A stretch of DNA of 64,000 nucleotides from Paraburkholderia domus (GTDB lineage Bacteria > Pseudomonadota > Gammaproteobacteria > Burkholderiales > Burkholderiaceae): positions 372,001 to 436,000 of the forward strand of contig NZ_CAJNAT010000001.1 in assembly GCF_905220705.1 (NCBI RefSeq), read 5' to 3'. Positions 45,004-57,084 of this stretch are shown here, one piece after another. The translations under genes were made by a program, and so were the position numbers. The notes below the pieces were generated by a model. The model was given only the letters and a program-made list of their open reading frames with translations, had not been told where the DNA came from and made no database searches. Each line of letters opens with the position of its first letter. Within the stretch, counting starts at the first letter, position 1.

Positions 45004-46710
45004 ATGACTCGAATCGTTACGCGCGCCGCTTCACCTGTCGACGCCGAAATCCTCACCCGCCACGGCCTGCATCCGGTGCTCGCGCGCCTGTACGCCTCGC
45101 GCGGTGTGTGCATGCCCGATGAAATCGAAACCGGTCTCGCGCGGCTTGTGCCGCCTGCTGCGCTCAAGGGCTGCGAAGACGCCGCCGTGCTGCTCGCCGA
45201 TGCGATCCAGAACAAGCGTCGCATGCTGGTGGTCGCCGACTACGACTGCGACGGCGCCACCGCCTGTGCGGTCGCGGTGCGCGGACTGCGCATGTTCGGC
45301 GGCCGGATCGAATATCTGGTGCCGAATCGCTTCGAGTACGGTTATGGCCTGACACCCGAGATCGTCGCGCTGGCCGCCCGCAGCGCGTCGGGCAAGCCGG
45401 AACTGCTGATTACGGTCGATAACGGCATCGCCAGCGTCGACGGTGTGGAAGCGGCCAACGCGCTCGGTATCGACGTGCTGGTCACCGACCACCACCTCCC
45501 TGGCGACGAACTGCCGGCTGCCCGGGCGATCGTCAATCCGAATCAGCCGGGCTGCACGTTCCCGAGCAAATGCATCGCGGGCGTCGGCGTGATGTTTTAT
45601 GTGCTGCTGGCATTGCGCGCGGAATTACGCCGCCGCGGCGCCTTCAACGACGATTTCCCTGAGCCGCGTCTGGATGGCCTGCTCGATCTGGTCGCGCTCG
45701 GCACGGTCGCGGATGTGGTCAAACTCGACGGCAATAACCGCGTGCTGGTCGCGCAAGGTCTGCAGCGGGTTCGCAAAGGCAAGATGCAGCCGGGCATCGC
45801 CGCCCTCTTTCGCGCCGCCGCGCGCGACGCCCGCAGCGCGTCGGGTTTCGACCTCGGTTTCGCGCTCGGGCCGCGTCTGAACGCGGCCGGTCGCCTGTCG
45901 GACATGTCGCTCGGAATCGAATGTCTGACCACTGACGACATCGGCCGCGCATGGGATCTCGCGCAGCAGCTCGACACGATGAACCGCGAGCGCCGCGAAA
46001 TCGAAGCCGGCATGCAGCAACAGGCGCTCGACGACCTTTCGGCGATCAATCCCGAGGGCGCGACCACCATCACGCTGTTCAATCCGAGCTGGCACCAGGG
46101 CGTGATCGGCATCGTCGCCGGACGGTTGAAGGAGAAATTCCACCGGCCGTCGTTCACGTTCGCGCTCGCCGACGACAGCGGCCAGCTCGTCAAAGGTTCG
46201 GGCCGCTCGATCGCGGGCTTCCATCTGCGTGACGCGCTCGATCTGATCTCGAAGCGCGAGCCGGGCCTGATCGTCAAATTCGGCGGCCACGCGATGGCCG
46301 CGGGCCTGACGATCGCCGCCGCCGATGTACCGCGCTTTACGGCCGCGTTCGAGGCAGTGGGCCGCGAATGGCTCTCCGAAGAGGCGCTTTCGCGCACGGT
46401 CGAAACCGACGGTGAACTCGAAGACGCCTACTTCACGCCGCAATTCGTCGAAATGCTCGATGCTGCCGTATGGGGCCAGGGCTTCCCGGCGCCGGTGTTT
46501 TCCGGCGAGTTCGACATCGCCTCGCAGGCGCTGGTGAAGGACAAGCATCTGAAGCTGCAACTCGTACGCGGCCGCCAGCGTTTCAACGCGATCTGGTTCA
46601 ACCACACCGACACGCTGCCGGCGCGCACTACCGTTGCCTATCGGCTGGCCAGCGACACGTGGAATGGCGTATCGCGCGTGCAATTGATCGTCGAGCACGC
46701 GGCGAGCTGA
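45004..46710 (+). CDS. recJ: Single-stranded-DNA-specific exonuclease RecJ
   Basis: RecJ degrades 5' single-stranded DNA in recombination and mismatch repair. The 568-residue product has the DHH-family motifs: DYDCDG at residues 79-84, VDNG near 138-141 and DHH at 162-164. The DHHA1 domain follows with the GGHAMAAG motif near residues 426-433, and the C-terminal OB-fold completes the length normal for RecJ. It is followed by prfB and lysS, as in E. coli and most proteobacteria. Confidence 0.98.
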   Translation: MTRIVTRAASPVDAEILTRHGLHPVLARLYASRGVCMPDEIETGLARLVPPAALKGCEDAAVLLADAIQNKRRMLVVADYDCDGATACAVAVRGLRMFGGRIEYLVPNRFEYGYGLTPEIVALAARSASGKPELLITVDNGIASVDGVEAANALGIDVLVTDHHLPGDELPAARAIVNPNQPGCTFPSKCIAGVGVMFYVLLALRAELRRRGAFNDDFPEPRLDGLLDLVALGTVADVVKLDGNNRVLVAQGLQRVRKGKMQPGIAALFRAAARDARSASGFDLGFALGPRLNAAGRLSDMSLGIECLTTDDIGRAWDLAQQLDTMNRERREIEAGMQQQALDDLSAINPEGATTITLFNPSWHQGVIGIVAGRLKEKFHRPSFTFALADDSGQLVKGSGRSIAGFHLRDALDLISKREPGLIVKFGGHAMAAGLTIAAADVPRFTAAFEAVGREWLSEEALSRTVETDGELEDAYFTPQFVEMLDAAVWGQGFPAPVFSGEFDIASQALVKDKHLKLQLVRGRQRFNAIWFNHTDTLPARTTVAYRLASDTWNGVSRVQLIVEHAAS

Positions 46711-46820
46711 AGCGGCTGCCGGGTCGCCACGCGCGCGCAAAGCGCCAAAAATCCCCACAGAATCAACCCCAAACCCGCGCCGGATCGCTCACAAGCCTCC
46801 GGCGCGGCGCGCCGATCGGC

Positions 46821-46826
46821 TATAAT
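46821..46826 (+). promoter_or_regulatory. Candidate -10 box for prfB
   Basis: A perfect TATAAT lies 32 bases before the prfB ATG. No good -35 hexamer is found 16-18 bases upstream, so the call is tentative. It lies in the gap between recJ and prfB. Confidence 0.4.
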
Positions 46827-46858
46827 TTCCCCTTTTTACGAAGCTATAAAAGATCGAC

Positions 46859-47963
46859 ATGGAAGCGGAACGTCTCAACGCGATCGAAGCCTCACTGGCG
46901 GACCTGCGCACGCGCGCGGACTCGCTACGGGGGTATCTTTGACTACGACGACAAAGCACTGCGTCTAATCGAAGTCAACCGGGAACTCGAAGACCCGGAC
47001 GTCTGGAACGACTCGAAGCACGCCCAGGCCCTCGGCCGGGAAAAGAAGCTGCTCGACGACGTCGTCGGCAAACTCACGTCGCTCGATAACGACCTGCGCG
47101 ACGCGCAGGACCTGTTCGACATGGCCCGCGAGGAAGACGACGAGGAAACGCTCCTCGCCTGCGAATCCGACGCGCAAGGCATCGAACAACGTGTCGCCGA
47201 CATGGAATTTCGCCGCATGTTCGCGAACCCGGCCGATCCGAACAATGCCTTCCTGGACATTCAGGCCGGCGCCGGCGGCACCGAGGCGTGTGACTGGGCG
47301 TCCATGCTGCTGCGCCAGTATCTGCGGTACTGCGAGCGCAAAGGCTTCAAGACTGAAGTGCTGGAACAGACCGACGGCGACGTCGCGGGCATCAAGAACG
47401 CCACGATCAAGATCGAAGGCGAATACGCATACGGCTTTCTGCGCACCGAAACCGGCGTGCACCGCCTCGTGCGCAAATCGCCGTTCGATTCGTCGGGCGG
47501 CCGTCATACGTCGTTCTCGTCGGTGTTCGTGTACCCGGAAATCGACGATTCGATCGAAGTCGACGTCAACCCGGCCGATCTGCGCATCGACACGTACCGC
47601 GCGTCCGGCGCGGGCGGTCAGCACATCAACAAGACCGACTCCGCGGTGCGGATCACGCACATGCCGTCGGGCATCGTCGTGCAGTGTCAGAACGACCGTT
47701 CGCAGCACCGCAACCGCGCCGAAGCCATGGCCATGTTGAAATCGCGCCTGTACGAAGCGGAAATCCGCAAGCGTCAGGAAGAGCAGGACAAGCTGGAAGC
47801 CGGCAAGACCGATGTGGGCTGGGGTCATCAGATCCGCTCGTACGTGCTGGACAACAGCCGTATCAAGGATCTGCGCACCAACGTCGAAATCAGCAATACC
47901 AAGAGCGTGCTCGACGGCGACCTCGATCCGTTCATCAGCGCCAGCCTGAAACAGGGCGTCTAA
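46859..47963 (+). CDS. prfB: Peptide chain release factor 2, with programmed +1 frameshift
   Basis: RF2 ends translation at UGA and UAA. The gene begins at ATG 46859, reads 27 codons, and meets an in-frame TGA at 46940-46942 within CTT TGA C. A +1 shift skips base 46940 and continues from GAC to the stop at 47961-47963, giving 367 residues. A G-run (CGGGGG) just upstream acts as the Shine-Dalgarno-like stimulator. The stop-recognition motif SPF is at 207-209 and the catalytic GGQ at 252-254. The shift is autoregulatory: low RF2 favours frameshifting. Gene finders that ignore the shift will start it too late or too early. Confidence 0.98.
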
Positions 47964-48086
47964 GCGCAATCGGCGCGGCATGCATCGCATCGCCGCGCCG
48001 CATCTTTTTACTGCCTGAGGTTTTTACACTGACTGGCCACCCGCATGTGGGACACCCCGATGCGGGCCACCGAATACCAAATCATC

Positions 48087-49643
48087 ATGACCGAACCGAC
48101 CCAGCCGAATGCGGCCCAGCCTGACGCGGCCCAGCCGAACGCCGTACCCGAGGTGGACGACAACAAGATCATGGCCGAGCGCCGCGAGAAGCTGCGCGAA
48201 CTGCGTGAGCAAAGCATCGCCTATCCGAACGATTTCCGCCCCACGCATCACGCCGACGATCTGCAATCGCAATACGCCGAGACCGACAAGGAAACGCTCG
48301 AAGCCAATCCGCTCGAAGTCGCGATCGCCGGCCGCATGATGCTCAAGCGCGTGATGGGCAAGGCGAGCTTTGCGACTGTGCGCGACGGTTCGGGTCAGAT
48401 CCAGTTCTTCATTACGCCCGCCGACATCGGCCAGGAAACGTACGACGCCTTCAAGAAGTGGGACATGGGTGACATCGTCGCCGCGCGCGGCGTGCTGTTC
48501 CGCACTAACAAGGGCGAGCTCTCGGTGCGTTGTACCGAACTGCGTTTGCTGTCGAAGTCGCTGCGTCCGCTGCCGGACAAGTTCCATGGTCTCGCCGACC
48601 AGGAAATGAAGTATCGCCAGCGCTATGTCGACCTGATCGTCACACCGGAAACGCGCAAGACGTTCGTCGCGCGCACCAAGGCGATTTCGTCGATCCGCAA
48701 GTTCATGTCGGACGCCGACTTCATGGAAGTCGAAACGCCGATGCTGCACCCGATTCCGGGCGGCGCGGCGGCCAAGCCGTTCAAAACGCACCACAACGCG
48801 CTCGATATGCAAATGTTCCTGCGCATCGCGCCGGAACTGTATTTGAAGCGTCTCGTGGTCGGCGGCTTCGAGCGTGTGTTCGAGATCAACCGTAACTTCC
48901 GCAACGAGGGCGTGTCGGTACGCCACAATCCGGAATTCACGATGATCGAGTTTTACGCGGCCTACACCGATTACAAGTGGCTGATGGATTTCACCGAGCA
49001 GTTGATCCGCCAGGCGGCGATCGACGCACTCGGCACCGCCACGATCAGCTACCAGGGTCGCGAGCTGGATCTGGCCAAGCCCTTCCATCGCTTGACGATC
49101 AGCCAGGCGATCCAGAAGTACGCGCCGCAATACACGGACGCACAACTCGGTGACGACGCATTCCTGCGCACGGAACTGAAGAAGTTCGGCGTGGACGCGT
49201 CGAAGCCGCAATTCCTGAACGCCGGCGTGGGCGCGCTGCAATTGGCACTGTTCGAAGAAACCGCCGAGTCGCAACTGTGGGAGCCGACCTACATCATCGA
49301 CTACCCGGTCGAAGTGTCGCCTTTGGCGCGCGCGTCGGACAAGGTCGCCGGCATCACCGAGCGTTTCGAGCTGTTCATCACCGGCCGTGAAATCGCCAAC
49401 GGCTTCTCGGAACTGAACGATCCGGAAGACCAGGCCGCCCGCTTCAAGAAGCAGGTCGACCAGAAAGACGCCGGCGACGAAGAAGCAATGTTCTACGACG
49501 CGGACTACATCCGCGCGCTGGAATACGGCATGCCGCCGGCCGGCGGTTGCGGCATCGGCATCGACCGTCTGGTGATGATGCTGACAGACAGCCCGAGCAT
49601 TCGCGACGTGATTCTGTTCCCGCATCTGCGCCGCGAAGACTGA
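48087..49643 (+). CDS. lysS: Lysyl-tRNA synthetase, class II
   Basis: LysRS charges tRNA-Lys. The 518-residue product has an N-terminal OB-fold anticodon domain (about residues 60-170) and a class II catalytic core: motif 2 around [13 protein letters not shown] near 267-279 and motif 3 [11 protein letters not shown] near 490-500. An alanine/proline-rich N-terminal leader precedes the conserved part. The ATG at 48087 starts [10 protein letters not shown]; the upstream in-frame extension was rejected. It follows prfB by 123 bases and ends at a strong terminator. Confidence 0.98.
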   Translation: MTEPTQPNAAQPDAAQPNAVPEVDDNKIMAERREKLRELREQSIAYPNDFRPTHHADDLQSQYAETDKETLEANPLEVAIAGRMMLKRVMGKASFATVRDGSGQIQFFITPADIGQETYDAFKKWDMGDIVAARGVLFRTNKGELSVRCTELRLLSKSLRPLPDKFHGLADQEMKYRQRYVDLIVTPETRKTFVARTKAISSIRKFMSDADFMEVETPMLHPIPGGAAAKPFKTHHNALDMQMFLRIAPELYLKRLVVGGFERVFEINRNFRNEGVSVRHNPEFTMIEFYAAYTDYKWLMDFTEQLIRQAAIDALGTATISYQGRELDLAKPFHRLTISQAIQKYAPQYTDAQLGDDAFLRTELKKFGVDASKPQFLNAGVGALQLALFEETAESQLWEPTYIIDYPVEVSPLARASDKVAGITERFELFITGREIANGFSELNDPEDQAARFKKQVDQKDAGDEEAMFYDADYIRALEYGMPPAGGCGIGIDRLVMMLTDSPSIRDVILFPHLRRED

Positions 49644-49673
49644 TCGTCGCGCCGCGCGCGTCAACGGCTCGCA

Positions 49674-49706
49674 AAAAAACGCCCGGCTCGATACCGGGCG
49701 TTTTTT
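49674..49706 (+). terminator. Terminator after lysS
   Basis: A 7-base stem (CGCCCGG with CCGGGCG, loop CTCGATA) is preceded by an A-run and followed by TTTTTT, 31 bases after the lysS stop. The remaining part of the 328-base gap to 49971 shows no gene; it presumably holds the promoter of the glycine-zipper protein gene. Confidence 0.93.
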
Positions 49707-49971
49707 CTTGCGGCGCTTGAAAAACACCGCTGGTCGAAACCTGACAGTTTGTAACCATCGGTAAAAGGCGCGTATCCTACTTCGGGCCGCTGTTTTCTTA
49801 AGCTGCTGCAGACCCGCAAGGAATCAGGCACCCCGCCCCGCTGCGCGCGCTTTGACGCGAACAAGCCGCGAAAATTGCCGGGGAATGGTTACAAATTGAA
49901 ACCCTCCGGGGATCGATTTGCCCGACACTCAGTCTCAATAACAGTCGACTCTGCTCCAGACGGAGGCCAAT

Positions 49972-50697
49972 ATGGACAACCCAGATACCAAACCCACGCA
50001 ACAACGTCGTATTCACCCGCTCGTAGCAACCGCTGCCGGCGCTGTCATTATCGCCAGTCTTGCCGCGACGGCTGCCGTCACCGGTCTGTTCCCGAAGGCG
50101 TCGAGCAGCGGCGCACAAACCGACCAAACCCAGGCCGCGCAAGTGACCACCCAACCGGCAGTGGTCGATTCGGCTGCACCGGCCAATCCGTCGGCGCAAC
50201 AGGCAGCGCAACAACAGGCCGAACAGCAGGCCCAACAACAGGCTCAGTCGCCGGCCCAACGCCCGCCTGCCCCGACGCCAGCGCAGCAACAACAGTACGC
50301 CCAGCAGCAACAGGCCCAGCCGGCACCGCAATACGCTCAGCAACAGCCATCGCAACCGGCCTATTGCTCGACCTGCGGCACGGTGGAGGGCATCTCGACG
50401 GTCCGTCAGGAAGGCCATGGCACCGGTATCGGCGCGGTCGGCGGCGCAGTGGCCGGCGGCGTGGTAGGCAACCAGTTCGGCAGCGGCAACGGCCGTACCG
50501 CAATGACGGTGCTTGGCGCGCTCGGCGGCGGCTTCGCCGGTAACTCGGTCGAAAAGCACATCCGCAGCACGACGTCCTATTCCGTGCGGGTACGGATGGA
50601 AAGCGGCAAGACGCGCTACTTCACGTATCACGAAGCGCCGCCGTTCCAGCAAGGCCAGCGCGTGCGGGTCGAAAACGGCACGCTCGTAGCAAGCTGA
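49972..50697 (+). CDS. Glycine-zipper (2TM / 17 kDa antigen-like) envelope protein
   Basis: This 241-residue protein has one N-terminal membrane segment (about residues 18-42, no lipobox), a long glutamine-, alanine- and proline-rich linker (about 60-128), a CSTCG motif near 131-135, and then a glycine-zipper region (GIGAVGGAVAGGVVGNQFG, about 147-165) as in Rick_17kDa_Anti/SlyB-like proteins. It ends in a small beta-rich domain. Such proteins sit in the cell envelope, but a specific function is not known. GGAGG lies just before the ATG. Confidence 0.88.
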   Translation: MDNPDTKPTQQRRIHPLVATAAGAVIIASLAATAAVTGLFPKASSSGAQTDQTQAAQVTTQPAVVDSAAPANPSAQQAAQQQAEQQAQQQAQSPAQRPPAPTPAQQQQYAQQQQAQPAPQYAQQQPSQPAYCSTCGTVEGISTVRQEGHGTGIGAVGGAVAGGVVGNQFGSGNGRTAMTVLGALGGGFAGNSVEKHIRSTTSYSVRVRMESGKTRYFTYHEAPPFQQGQRVRVENGTLVAS

Positions 50698-50728
50698 CCG
50701 CTGGCAACCTGAAGATTCACGAGGCGTT

Positions 50729-50760
50729 AAAAAAGGCGATTCCAATGGAATCGCCTTTTT
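50729..50760. terminator. Bidirectional terminator
   Basis: A 9-base stem (GGCGATTCC with GGAATCGCC, loop AAT) is flanked by AAAAAA on the left and TTTTT on the right. It can end the glycine-zipper gene on plus and the ISC operon after iscX on minus. Confidence 0.93.
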
Positions 50761-50823
50761 CTTTGCCGCAACCGGGGCGGAATCAATCGCGCCCTGCCGC
50801 CAGCGGAAAAGCCAGCAATGCGC

Positions 50824-51021
50824 TCAGTAATCCGCGTCTTCGATCCATGCAGCCTGAATCGCTTCGAGGATCTTTTCGTTCGACCGGTTAGGGTCGTCGT
50901 CGAAACCCTCAAGTTCGGTGACCCAGCGGTGCAAATCAGTGAAGCGCACCTGCTGCGGATCGATGTCCTGGTGCTTGTCAGTCAGGGCCATCGCGATGTC
51001 TTGCGTATCGGTCCACTTCAT
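50824..51021 (-). CDS. iscX: Fe-S assembly protein IscX
   Basis: IscX is a small acidic helical protein that binds IscS and iron and tunes cluster assembly. The 65-residue product matches the usual length and pattern: MKWTDTQDIAMAL at the N-terminus, the DPQQVRFTDLHRWV segment, and the acidic DDDPNRSNEKILEAIQ and WIEDADY at the end. It is the last gene of the isc operon, 15 bases after fdx. Confidence 0.96.
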   Translation of the reverse strand: MKWTDTQDIAMALTDKHQDIDPQQVRFTDLHRWVTELEGFDDDPNRSNEKILEAIQAAWIEDADY

Positions 51022-51036
51022 GGCTGCATCCTCCAG

Positions 51037-51378
51037 TTAGTGATTTTCCTTCGCGTGATTGATCGAGTAGCGCGGGATTTCGACGACCAGATCCTGCTCG
51101 GCCGGCACCATCGCCTGGCACGACAGACGCGAGGCCGGTTCAAGCCCCCACGCCTTGTCCAGTAGATCGTCCTCGTCTTCCTCAGACGGCGTCAAGGCGG
51201 CGAAACCCTCACGCACGATCACGTGGCAGGTTGTGCACGCGCAGGACTTCTCGCACGCGTGCTCGATTTCGATGCCGTGTTCGAGCAAGCTGTCGCAGAT
51301 GCTCTTGCCGGGCACGGCATCGATCACCGCGCCTTCCGGGCACAGTTCGACGTGAGGCAGCACAACGATTTGAGGCAT
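51037..51378 (-). CDS. fdx: ISC-type [2Fe-2S] ferredoxin
   Basis: This adrenodoxin-type ferredoxin supplies electrons to cluster assembly. The 113-residue protein has cluster ligands C42, C48, C51 and C87, the same positions as in E. coli Fdx, plus C46, which is conserved in the family but not a ligand. Its ATG lies 139 bases after the hscA stop, an unusually large gap inside the operon that contains a strong inverted repeat at 51439-51471. Confidence 0.97.
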   Translation of the reverse strand: MPQIVVLPHVELCPEGAVIDAVPGKSICDSLLEHGIEIEHACEKSCACTTCHVIVREGFAALTPSEEDEDDLLDKAWGLEPASRLSCQAMVPAEQDLVVEIPRYSINHAKENH

Positions 51379-51438
51379 ACATTTTCCGTTTGGGTCTGCG
51401 GCACGGCTGCCGCAAACAGGCTCCGTACCATTTTACTG

Positions 51439-51471
51439 GCGCCGCGCGGACTTTTTAAGTCTGCGCGGCGC
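51439..51471 (-). other. Strong inverted repeat between hscA and fdx
   Basis: GCGCCGCGC and GACTT pair with AAGTC and GCGCGGCGC, with one unpaired base on each side and a TTT loop region. It lies inside the isc operon, between the hscA stop and the fdx start, and has no T-run after it on minus. It could be a processing site, an attenuator or a stability element. Confidence 0.65.
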
Positions 51472-51517
51472 GGTTCATTGCCAGCTGGCGCGCATGGCGC
51501 GCCACGCCGCGAAGCGC

Positions 51518-53389
<1,872 letters not shown>

Positions 53390-53501
53390 CTGGATCTTCT
53401 CGGAGCCGCTTGGCCCCGTCCTGAATTTTCGCGTTGCTGGATGTAATGCTACGGCTGCTATCGCTGTGTATTCATGCGCGGCTTCGGCGCATGCCGGACC
53501 G

Positions 53502-54029
53502 CTAGTTTTCGAGCCGCTCGATCTGCGTGCTGATTTCCGACGCGACCCGCTCGATGAACATCAACTGCCGCACCGCCTCGCCCGCCGGCTGATTCGCGCC
53601 GCTGTCGAGCAGCGCGCCAAGCTTGTCGAAACGCATGCGTTCTTCGTCGCGCAGTTCGGTTAGCAAGGCGTCGAGCGCGTCGACGTTCTTCGCCGCGGCC
53701 GCGTCTTCAATCCCTTCGCGCCACTCCATCTGCTGCATCAGGAACGCCGGCTCCATCGCCGTATTGTTCTGCGCGCCGACGTCGATGCCGCGCAGGTGCA
53801 ACAGATAGGTCGCGCGTTTCAACGGATCGCGCAGCGTCTGATAGGCCTCGTTGGTACGCGTCGCCCATTGCATCGCGATGCGCTTTTGCGCATCGCCGGC
53901 CGCCGCGAAGCGGTCCGGATGCACTTGCGTCTGCACGGTGCGGTAGGCGTGATCGAGCGCCGATGCGTCAAGCGCGAATTGCGCCGGCAGATCGAACAGG
54001 TCGAAGTGGCTGTCGTTCAGCGAGACCAT
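53502..54029 (-). CDS. hscB: J-domain cochaperone HscB
   Basis: HscB delivers IscU to HscA and stimulates its ATPase. The 175-residue product has a J domain with the HPD motif at residues 37-39 and a C-terminal helical bundle that binds IscU. Length is normal for the family. It lies between iscA and hscA in the standard isc order. Confidence 0.97.
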   Translation of the reverse strand: MVSLNDSHFDLFDLPAQFALDASALDHAYRTVQTQVHPDRFAAAGDAQKRIAMQWATRTNEAYQTLRDPLKRATYLLHLRGIDVGAQNNTAMEPAFLMQQMEWREGIEDAAAAKNVDALDALLTELRDEERMRFDKLGALLDSGANQPAGEAVRQLMFIERVASEISTQIERLEN

Positions 54030-54217
54030 CGGATAGAAGGAGTCCGTTCAGGAAAGCGCACCGGAGTGCAGGCTAAAAATGCAGGTTACGCAGGTCGAAA
54101 GCGCGCAGCAGGGATTCAACGGCAAAGACGGCCGCAAGACACCAACCCGGATGCGCGGATCAAACTAAAAAGGCGGCACGCGCCGCCTTTGATCCGCTGC
54201 ACGCGGAGTGAGCCGAT

Positions 54218-54541
54218 TTACACGCGGAACGATTCGCCGCAACCGCACTCGTCCTTCACGTTCGGGTTGTTGAACTTGAAGCCTTCGTTCAACCCTTCGC
54301 GTGCGAAGTCGAGTTCGGTGCCGTCGATATAGGCGAGGCTCTTCGGGTCGACAATGATCTTCACGCCGTTGCAATCGAACACTTCGTCTTCAGGCGCGAG
54401 TTCATCCACGTACTCGAGCTTGTAGGCCAAACCCGAGCAACCGGTCGTGCGCACGCCCACGCGCAGCCCGACACCCTTGCCGCGACGAGTCAGATACTTC
54501 TGGACGTGCTGTGCTGCCTTTTCGGTCAACGTAATTGCCAT
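54218..54541 (-). CDS. iscA: Iron-sulfur assembly protein IscA
   Basis: IscA is an A-type carrier that helps form and deliver [4Fe-4S] clusters. The 107-residue product has the three conserved cysteines C35, C99 and C101, the last two in ECGCGESF, exactly as in E. coli. The ATG at 54541 ([12 protein letters not shown]) is chosen over the upstream frame. It lies 147 bases after iscU and 188 bases before hscB. Confidence 0.97.
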   Translation of the reverse strand: MAITLTEKAAQHVQKYLTRRGKGVGLRVGVRTTGCSGLAYKLEYVDELAPEDEVFDCNGVKIIVDPKSLAYIDGTELDFAREGLNEGFKFNNPNVKDECGCGESFRV

Positions 54542-54688
54542 AGCGTTTCTCATTGCGCCGCGCGCGTTCGTCACTCTTGTGCCTACTAACGCGCTGCCAC
54601 CCTGCCTGCATCAAATATCGCTCATGCCGGACCGTGCGTTTTTACTTGCACCGCCCGCTTCGACTCACTCAAACACACTCAAGCGCGC

Positions 54689-55102
54689 TTACGCGTGTTG
54701 CTTATCGCCTTCGACGACCGCTTCACCGTGGCGTTGCTTGTAATCGGCGACCGCTGCCTTGATCGCGTCTTCCGCGAGGATCGAGCAGTGGATCTTGACC
54801 GGCGGCAGCGCCAGTTCTTCGGCGATCTGCGTGTTCTTGATCGACATTGCCTGATCGAGCGTCTTGCCCTTCACCCATTCGGTGACGAGCGAGCTCGACG
54901 CGATCGCCGAACCGCAGCCATACGTCTTGAACTTCGCGTCTTCGATGATGCCGTCCGCACCCACGCGGATCTGCAGCTTCATCACGTCGCCGCACGCCGG
55001 CGCGCCGACCATGCCCGTACCGACCGCATCGTCACCTTTCTCGAAGGAACCGACGTTGCGCGGATTTTCGTAGTGGTCCAGAACCTTAGCGCTATAAGAC
55101 AT
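54689..55102 (-). CDS. iscU: Iron-sulfur cluster scaffold IscU
   Basis: IscU is the scaffold on which new clusters form before transfer. The 137-residue product has the ligand cysteines C37, C63 and C106 with H105, and the HscA-recognition motif LPPVK at residues 99-103. Length and motifs match the family. It lies 88 bases after iscS. Confidence 0.98.
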   Translation of the reverse strand: MSYSAKVLDHYENPRNVGSFEKGDDAVGTGMVGAPACGDVMKLQIRVGADGIIEDAKFKTYGCGSAIASSSLVTEWVKGKTLDQAMSIKNTQIAEELALPPVKIHCSILAEDAIKAAVADYKQRHGEAVVEGDKQHA

Positions 55103-55190
55103 GATTACACTCCTTGTTTCGTTTCAACCTGCATTCGTTGCGTATTCGACGAAAAGCGCAACGCAAAGCGCGACGCTTAAGCGTTGGCGG

Positions 55191-56414
55191 TCAGTGCGCA
55201 GCCCACTTGATCGTCGAAATGTCGATCCCGTCCTGGTGCATTTCCCACAGCGGCGACAGATCGCGCAGCTTCGAAATTTTGGTCTTCAACAGGTTGATCA
55301 CATAGTCAACATCCTGCTCCGTCGTGAAACGGCCGACCGTAAAACGGATCGAGCTATGCGCCAGTTCGTCGTTACGGCCCAGTGCGCGCAGCACGTACGA
55401 CGGTTCCAGCGAAGCCGACGTACAAGCCGAGCCCGACGACACGGCCACGTCCTTCACCGCCATGATCAGCGACTCGCCTTCGACGAAGTTGAAGCTGATG
55501 TTCAGGTTGTGCGGCACACGCTTTTCCATGTCGCCGTTCACATAGGTTTCTTCCATGTCCTGCAGGCCGCGCAGCAGACGGTCGCGCAGCATGCGAATGC
55601 GCTCGTTTTCCGTTGCCATTTCTTCGCGTGCGATGCGGAACGCTTCGCCCATGCCGACGATCTGGTGCGTGGCCAGCGTGCCCGAACGCATGCCGCGCTC
55701 GTGACCGCCGCCGTGCATCTGCGCTTCGATACGGATACGCGGCTTGCGGCGCACGTACAGCGCGCCGATACCCTTCGGACCATACGTCTTGTGCGCCGAG
55801 AACGACATCAAGTCGACCTTCAGCTTTTGCAGGTCGATCTCGATCTTGCCCGTGGCTTGCGCCGCGTCGACGTGGAAAATGATGCCCTTTTCACGGGTGA
55901 TCTCGCCGATCGCCTCGATGTCCTGGATCACGCCGATCTCGTTGTTCACCGACATCACCGAGACCAGAATCGTATCCGGGCGCAGCGCGGCCTTGAACTT
56001 CTCGAGGTCGATCAGACCGTCGTCCTTCACATCCAGATACGTGACGTCGAAGCCTTCGCGCTCGAGTTCACGGCAGGTGTCGAGCACAGCCTTGTGCTCG
56101 GTCTTCACCGTGATGATGTGCTTACCCTTGCTCTTGTAGAAATGCGCCGCACCCTTGATCGCGAGGTTGTCCGACTCCGTTGCGCCCGAGGTCCAGATGA
56201 TTTCGCGCGGATCGGCATTCACCAGCGCGGCGACATTCTCGCGCGCTTCTTCGACCGCACGCTCCGCCGCCCAGCCATACGAGTGGCTGCGCGATGCGGG
56301 GTTGCCGAACTGCTCACGCAGGTACGGAATCATCTTGTCCACCACGCGCGGATCGATCGGCGTCGTCGCGCTGTAGTCCATGTAAATGGGCAGGTGGAGA
56401 GTGTCGTTGTTCAT
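55191..56414 (-). CDS. iscS: Cysteine desulfurase IscS
   Basis: IscS is a PLP enzyme that takes sulfur from cysteine for cluster and tRNA thiolation. The 407-residue product has the PLP lysine K209 in [10 protein letters not shown] and the persulfide cysteine C331 in [14 protein letters not shown]. Both positions are three residues later than in E. coli because of a short N-terminal extension. The ATG at 56414 has GGAG just upstream. It follows iscR by 74 bases. Confidence 0.98.
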   Translation of the reverse strand: MNNDTLHLPIYMDYSATTPIDPRVVDKMIPYLREQFGNPASRSHSYGWAAERAVEEARENVAALVNADPREIIWTSGATESDNLAIKGAAHFYKSKGKHIITVKTEHKAVLDTCRELEREGFDVTYLDVKDDGLIDLEKFKAALRPDTILVSVMSVNNEIGVIQDIEAIGEITREKGIIFHVDAAQATGKIEIDLQKLKVDLMSFSAHKTYGPKGIGALYVRRKPRIRIEAQMHGGGHERGMRSGTLATHQIVGMGEAFRIAREEMATENERIRMLRDRLLRGLQDMEETYVNGDMEKRVPHNLNISFNFVEGESLIMAVKDVAVSSGSACTSASLEPSYVLRALGRNDELAHSSIRFTVGRFTTEQDVDYVINLLKTKISKLRDLSPLWEMHQDGIDISTIKWAAH

Positions 56415-56488
56415 CAATTGCTCCGGGGACGTCATTGCTCTGGCTTCTGGGTTCCTGATCAGGCTGCGGTGCGTTCAGATTGCCGCGC

Positions 56489-57019
56489 CTAGGAACCGGC
56501 CATGTTGAAAACTGAATTAGGCCCTTTCGGCACGACGCGTGCGGGTTCGACCGCCGGCGCCTCGTTACGCCGGTCGCGCAACACCGCCGGCGCACCTTCG
56601 CGCGAACGCTGCTGATCGACCAGGTCTTTCAGGGAGACCGAATCCAGGTACTCGACCATTTTCTGGTTCAGCGTCGACCACAATTCGTGCGTCATGCAGT
56701 GGCCGTCGTGCTGTTTGGTGCCCTCGCACGAGCCCTTGCCGCCGCATTGGGTGGCGTCGAGCGGTTCGTCGACAGCGATGATGATGTCGGCAACCGTCAC
56801 GTCTTCAGCGCGGCGGGCCAGATTGTAGCCGCCGCCCGGTCCGCGCACGGACTCGACGATTTCGTGACGACGCAGCTTGCCAAACAGCTGCTCGAGATAA
56901 GACAGGGAGATATGTTGGCGCTGGCTGATACCCGCAAGCGTCACCGGGCCCTGCTCCTGGCGCAGTGCCAGGTCAATCATCGCCGTGACGGCGAAACGGC
57001 CTTTCGTGGTGAGTCTCAT
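56489..57019 (-). CDS. iscR: Rrf2-family regulator IscR
   Basis: IscR senses cluster status through its own [2Fe-2S] cluster and represses the isc operon when loaded. The 176-residue product has the winged helix at about residues 1-65 (RLTTKGRFAVTAMIDLAL) and cluster ligands C92, C98 and C108 with H111. The spacing between the second and third cysteine is nine residues, whereas E. coli IscR (C92, C98, C104) has five. A low-complexity C-terminal tail follows. Its promoter carries two IscR boxes, which implies autoregulation. Confidence 0.97.
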   Translation of the reverse strand: MRLTTKGRFAVTAMIDLALRQEQGPVTLAGISQRQHISLSYLEQLFGKLRRHEIVESVRGPGGGYNLARRAEDVTVADIIIAVDEPLDATQCGGKGSCEGTKQHDGHCMTHELWSTLNQKMVEYLDSVSLKDLVDQQRSREGAPAVLRDRRNEAPAVEPARVVPKGPNSVFNMAGS

Positions 57020-57036
57020 ATGGTGTGGGAACCGCA

Positions 57037-57061
57037 ATTCTCGACAAGTTTGGTCAAGTAT
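57037..57061 (-). promoter_or_regulatory. Second IscR-type (type 1) box at the isc promoter
   Basis: This site reads ATACTTGACC then AAACT then TGTCGAGAAT on the minus strand. It agrees with the type 1 IscR box (ATA-x3-GACT-x5-AGTC-x3-TAT) except for about three changes. It overlaps the -10 region and lies two bases from the first box. Confidence 0.7.
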
Positions 57062-57084
57062 AAATACATGACTGAATTAGTCAA
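57057..57084 (-). promoter_or_regulatory. isc operon promoter (sigma-70 type)
   Basis: On the minus strand TTGACT (57084-57079) and TATACT (57062-57057) are spaced by 16 bases. The -10 box ends 37 bases before the iscR start codon. Both hexamers lie inside or next to the two IscR boxes, so bound IscR would block RNA polymerase. Confidence 0.85.
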
